Source: Campylobacterales bacterium (GTDB lineage Bacteria > Campylobacterota > Campylobacteria > Campylobacterales > SZUA-545). From it: a stretch of 7,635 nucleotides of DNA. The stretch spans positions 1 through 7,635 of the forward strand of contig JAOXRY010000368.1 in assembly GCA_025800305.1 (NCBI GenBank). The letters run 5' to 3'. Shown one piece after another: positions 4,953 to 7,635 of this stretch. Both the position numbers and the translations under genes were made by a program. Each line of letters opens with the position of its first letter. The first letter of the stretch is position 1. The notes under the pieces are model-generated. The model worked only from the letters and a program-made list of their open reading frames with translations, had not been told where the DNA came from and did not search any database.

Positions 4953-6395
4953 CTACCCTATCTCTTTAACCTTTTTGTCAAAGTGTTTTAAAACAGCCTC
5001 ATGGACTGATTTTTCAATTGGTTGTAGTGCAAAAGTCTCATCACAAATAAGATTAATAGATCTAAGCTCACCCATCGGACACTCACCAATCTTTTCTGTT
5101 AAAAGAATGTCACAGTCTTTTAATGTCTCTTTAATCTCTGCAATTGGATTGTTCCCATCACAGTTTTCTTCGCCAGTACAGTATGCACTCTTGATTTTTC
5201 TATGCATTACAAATTTGATAGCTTTATCACCAGCTTCGTAGATCAAGAACTCCTGAGCATTTCCAAAGTGTTGATTAATTACACCTTCTCCACCAGTCGT
5301 AACAGCAACTAGTTTTGTTTTACCTCTACTGTCTAACTCTTTTTTCTCTGCTTTTTCCAGCTTGATTCGGTCATTAGCTTTTTCTAGATTTGCTCTCCAA
5401 TTTTCGATAATCTCATGTCTTTTCTTTCTCGCTTCAAGACCGTAGATCTCTGTAAGCTCATCAAACTCTAGATCAGCAAAATCTTCTCTTTTAATCTCAT
5501 CAGATCTATCTTCCCCAACAAGCCCAACAGCATCAGCTCTACACTGTCTACAGTGACTCATAAGCTTCATATCCATACCACAAGCCTCTTGCGCTTCCAT
5601 AACCTCCCCGTCAGTTGCACTTCTTTGTCCATTAAGCCCATAATAAGTTCCAAACTCTGGCTCTGAAAGTAGTGGCATAATGTTGTGTAAAAATACATTC
5701 ATCTCTTTTAGTTTCTTTGCTACATTAGGAAGATCTTTCTCATTTACACCAGGAATTAAAACAGAGTTTGCTTTTACCAAGATCCCTCTATCAGTAAGCA
5801 TCTTGATACCTTTTAATTGCTGTTCTAAAAGTATCTTCGCTCCCTCAGCTCCCCAAACCTTCTTATGGTTCCAATGAACCCAAGGATAGATCTTAGCTCC
5901 TATTTCTCCTGTCTCATCAATTGTATTAATCGTTACAGTCACATGGTCTACATTGTATTTTTCAATCTCATCGATAAACTCAGGAAGTCTAAGACCATTT
6001 GTTGAAAGACAAAATTTCAGATCTGGTGTCTTCTCAGAAAGTAGTTCAAAAGTCTCAAAAGTCTTTTTAGGATTTGCCAAAGCATCCCCCGGCCCTGCAA
6101 TTCCAACAACAGAAAGTTGTTGAATTTTTCCACCAACATACATAACTTTTTTAGCAGCATCAATAGGATTTAATTTCCCACTTGTAACCCCTGGTCTGCT
6201 CTCATTAGAACAGTCATATTTTCTATTACAGTAATTACACTGGATATTACATGCAGGTGCAACAGGGAGGTGAATCCTAGCGTAGTGCTGATGTGCCCCT
6301 TCACTGTAACAGGGGTGATTGTTTATCTTATCTTGTATATCTTGGGATGTTGAACCATTTGGATCAAATCCGTTTGTTGTAGAACAGCAACTCAT
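4953..6395 (-). CDS. nifB: Nitrogenase cofactor biosynthesis radical SAM protein NifB
   Basis: NifB joins two Fe-S clusters and inserts the SAM-derived carbide to form NifB-co, the precursor of FeMo-co. The 480-residue protein has the radical SAM motif Cys49-x3-Cys53-x2-Cys56, the flanking HPC (Cys29) and DCSNESRPGV (Cys62) motifs, a GIAGPGDALAN segment at 98-108, and the HCRQCRADAVG motif (Cys282, Cys285) typical of NifB. From about residue 357 (KLVAVTTGGEGVINQHFG) it carries the fused C-terminal NifX-like domain, so it is the two-domain form. AAGGA seven bases before the ATG supports the start. Upstream lies the element shared with nifV. It is on the same strand as nifV but separated from it by 1.4 kb of accessory DNA. 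Its own cofactor partners (nifHDKEN) are not in the window. Confidence 0.98.
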   Translation of the reverse strand: MSCCSTTNGFDPNGSTSQDIQDKINNHPCYSEGAHQHYARIHLPVAPACNIQCNYCNRKYDCSNESRPGVTSGKLNPIDAAKKVMYVGGKIQQLSVVGIAGPGDALANPKKTFETFELLSEKTPDLKFCLSTNGLRLPEFIDEIEKYNVDHVTVTINTIDETGEIGAKIYPWVHWNHKKVWGAEGAKILLEQQLKGIKMLTDRGILVKANSVLIPGVNEKDLPNVAKKLKEMNVFLHNIMPLLSEPEFGTYYGLNGQRSATDGEVMEAQEACGMDMKLMSHCRQCRADAVGLVGEDRSDEIKREDFADLEFDELTEIYGLEARKKRHEIIENWRANLEKANDRIKLEKAEKKELDSRGKTKLVAVTTGGEGVINQHFGNAQEFLIYEAGDKAIKFVMHRKIKSAYCTGEENCDGNNPIAEIKETLKDCDILLTEKIGECPMGELRSINLICDETFALQPIEKSVHEAVLKHFDKKVKEIG

Positions 6396-6426
6396 AGTTT
6401 ATTCCTTAAATAATTCTATGGGTTAC

Positions 6427-6450
6427 TATTCAGAAAGTGTTCCTTTGGAT
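6427..6450 (-). promoter_or_regulatory. nifB copy of the shared nifB/nifV upstream element (sigma-54-like)
   Basis: Read toward nifB this is ATCCAAAGGAACAC, TTT, CTGAATA, ending 31 bases before the ATG. GGAACACTTT is a good -24 half for a Campylobacterota sigma-54 promoter, but the -12 half is CTGAA rather than TTGCT, as in the nifV copy. I found no TGT-N10-ACA NifA-type site in the next roughly 130 bases upstream. Confidence 0.55.
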
Positions 6451-6524
6451 AATTCTAAGGAGACTTACTTTTTTTTGCTTTCTTTAGATCTTTTTCAAAT
6501 CTAATCTTTGTTTTTTACCCCTTT

Positions 6525-6908
6525 CATTTTTTTAGAAAAAACGAAACAAAAAATCGTGGGCTTAATCGCTTCTGATCTTTCTGTTACGCCGCTGCGAAAG
6601 AAAGAACTACTTAACTCACTCCGCTCAAACAGAAGTAGTTCCAATTTTCTTTCTCCACAACTCCACTCCAAGGAAACTCATGACCCCACAAAGATAGCAA
6701 AAGAGGAAATAAATACCCCATCCATTCTCCCCTTCTCCCTCGGGTGTGGGACTTTGAATTTCCTTTAAACGTAAGCTGGAAAAATAGGACGAGGACTGTT
6801 TGAGCGGAGCGAGTTCCACAGCCCCCTATTTTGGAAGTATGGAGTTTAAAGAAAAGAAATTCAACTGCCCCACGATTTTTTGTTACTTTTTTCTAAAAAA
6901 AGTAATGG
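6525..6908. repeat. Nested inverted-repeat element, about 380 bp
   Basis: The outer arms are 6525-6561 and 6867-6905. They share, in opposite orientation, seven T, AG, six A, a short variable CGAAAC or GTAAC, then six A and TCGTGGG. Inside are two structured branches. In the left branch GAACTACTT (6604-6612) pairs with AAGTAGTTC (6633-6641), extended by GAAAG/CTTTC. In the right branch GAATTTCCTTTAAAC (6756-6770) faces GTTTAAAG...GAAATTC (6844-6862), enclosing AAAATAGG/CCTATTTT (6781-6788, 6825-6832). The two branch loops carry a 20-bp sequence in opposite orientation: AACTCACTCCGCTCAAACAG (6613-6632) and its reverse complement with one change (6796-6815). It looks like an intergenic non-coding repeat or MITE-like unit. 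No coding capacity is evident. Confidence 0.75.
6883..6905. terminator. Possible hairpin terminator at the end of the coiled-coil gene
   Basis: TTACTTTTTT (6883-6892) and AAAAAAGTAA (6896-6905) form a perfect 10-bp stem with a three-base loop, 24 bases past the stop of the minus-strand coiled-coil gene. On that strand the stem itself ends in A-rich rather than U-rich sequence, so intrinsic termination would be weak. It is also the outer arm of the repeat element, which may be its real nature. Confidence 0.3.
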
Positions 6909-6928
6909 TAATACAAAAACCTAATTAA

Positions 6929-7351
6929 TCAATATGATTTATTTTTTTCTTGTTGTTCTGCCATTTTTAATAATGGTTCTAGTGCACCCATCATATCATT
7001 AGCTTGACTTGGGTTTGACATTAACTGATTCATAAATTGCATTCCAAATTCTTCACCCATATTTTTTTCTTTAGGAATTACAGTTTCATTTATGATATTA
7101 GTCATAGTATCCATTAACTGTTTTTGAGACTCTGAAACAGTTCTTTCAATAATAGCTGACTTTTTATCTATATCTGCTAGGACTTCTTTCGTTCTTGCCT
7201 GATAATCTTCCATTACTTTTTGTGTTTTTTCAAAATTTTCTCTCACTTCACGTTCTGAAGCTCTTGCTGTACTAATTGCAACCATTGCTAATATCAGCGA
7301 TGCTATACTTGCAACAAATGAAATCAACTCTACAAAATTTATATTTTCCAT
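6929..7351 (-). CDS. Small membrane-anchored coiled-coil protein
   Basis: I recognise no family. From the ATG at 7351 the protein has 140 residues. One hydrophobic helix spans about residues 6-26 (ELISFVASIASLILAMVAI). A long charged, alanine- and glutamate-rich coiled-coil region follows (about 30-90: REVRENFEKTQKVMEDYQARTKEV in outline), then a methionine- and asparagine-rich tail (GMQFMNQLMSNPSQ). It is therefore probably a single-pass inner-membrane protein with a cytoplasmic or periplasmic coil. AAAGGA six bases before this ATG decides the start; an in-frame GTG at 7384 abutting the vapC stop is a less likely start. It follows the VapC-like gene by 33 bases on the same strand. No tie to nif function is visible. 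Confidence 0.75.
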   Translation of the reverse strand: MENINFVELISFVASIASLILAMVAISTARASEREVRENFEKTQKVMEDYQARTKEVLADIDKKSAIIERTVSESQKQLMDTMTNIINETVIPKEKNMGEEFGMQFMNQLMSNPSQANDMMGALEPLLKMAEQQEKNKSY

Positions 7352-7384
7352 TCTAATTCCTTTATTAAATTTAGATTTTATCAC

Positions 7385-7633
7385 TTAATAAACCCAATTC
7401 TCAATATCCAATCCCTTTACCCTCTCAAACTCCCTAACATTATTAGTAATCAAAGTAGCTCTAATACTTTTTCCATGCCCAGCAATCATCATGTCTAAGC
7501 TACCAATAACTTTTCCTTGTTTTTCTAGATCTGCTCTTATCTTTCCATACTCTATAGAAGCGTTGGAATCATAGTCAACAATATCAAATGGTTGTAAGAA
7601 AGACTCTAGAATAGAGAGGCTTTTTTCTCTGTG
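7385..7633 (-). CDS. VapC-like PIN-domain toxin, C-terminal part
   Basis: A minus-strand frame runs in from the right edge to a TAA at 7385-7387, giving the last 82 residues. It contains IEYGKIRADLEKQGKVIGSLDMMIAGHG, then a basic strand ATLITNNVREFERVKGLDIENW. This is the C-terminal half of a PIN-domain nuclease of VapC type: the acidic Glu of the YGxIR helix, the conserved Asp of GSLDMMIA that helps bind Mg2+, and TNNxREFxRVxGLxxENW. VapC proteins are the RNA-cleaving toxins of type II toxin-antitoxin systems and usually follow a VapB antitoxin gene, which would lie beyond the right edge. The N-terminal catalytic Asp is not in the window. Whether it is intact cannot be judged. Confidence 0.88.
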   Translation of the reverse strand, partial: HREKSLSILESFLQPFDIVDYDSNASIEYGKIRADLEKQGKVIGSLDMMIAGHGKSIRATLITNNVREFERVKGLDIENWVY

Positions 7634-7635
7634 TT

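Larger units (their letters stand above)
6396..6928. other. Gene-free region upstream of nifB
   Basis: No credible gene is seen in these 533 bases; the short open frames here have no ribosome site or family-like sequence and overlap inverted repeats. The stretch nearest nifB (6396-6520) holds the nifB ribosome site, the shared promoter element, and a small inverted repeat TTAGAT/ATCTAA (6484-6504). The rest (6525-6908) is a nested inverted-repeat element, listed separately. Confidence 0.75.

Noticed and set aside
6508..6819. Short open frames on both strands upstream of nifB
   Set aside because: They cross the inverted-repeat arms, have no good ribosome sites and lack family-like sequence; the repeat structure explains the region better.

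Overview
The window looks like chromosomal DNA of a diazotrophic Campylobacterota-type bacterium (the Sulfurimonas/Arcobacter/Sulfurospirillum kind of genome). This rests on the low GC content, the compact genes, the tRNA-Phe form, the NifB and NifV protein style and the shadow-free AT-rich codon use. The genus cannot be fixed from the sequence alone.

Layout, left to right. The + strand opens with the last 28 codons of murD and a tRNA-Phe(GAA) gene. One base after the tRNA ends a tightly packed minus-strand operon, whose transcription order is nifV (homocitrate synthase), a tandem GNAT-like protein, a CCE_0567/Rop-like small nif protein, a Bfd-like [2Fe-2S] protein and a 13-repeat leucine-rich-repeat protein. 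The genes overlap or lie 6-14 bases apart. Upstream of nifV, and separating it from nifB, is an accessory insert of about 1.4 kb (3600-4890). It holds an ORF6N-domain gene broken by one extra base and, on the opposite strand, a one-gene integron-type cassette. The cassette has a GTTAGAC left boundary, a HEPN-like CDS broken by one missing base, and a 71-bp attC-like site that ends it. nifB follows on the minus strand. Upstream of nifB is a 533-bp gene-free stretch that contains a nested inverted-repeat element of about 380 bp. The right end carries a small membrane-anchored coiled-coil protein and the C-terminal part of a VapC-like PIN toxin, both on the minus strand.

How it fits together. 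NifB makes the NifB-co (Fe8S9C) precursor and NifV makes homocitrate; both feed FeMo-cofactor assembly. The CCE_0567-like and Bfd-like proteins are plausible metal or Fe-S accessory factors, while the GNAT-like and LRR proteins have unknown roles but are translationally linked to the operon. nifB and nifV share an almost identical upstream element (ATCCAAAGGAACAC, three variable bases, CTGAATA) that partly resembles a sigma-54 promoter. They are therefore probably co-regulated although the insert separates them.

The most unusual content is the solitary attC-bearing gene cassette inside a nif cluster, with no integrase visible. Next are the large structured repeat before nifB and the common nifB/nifV promoter element.
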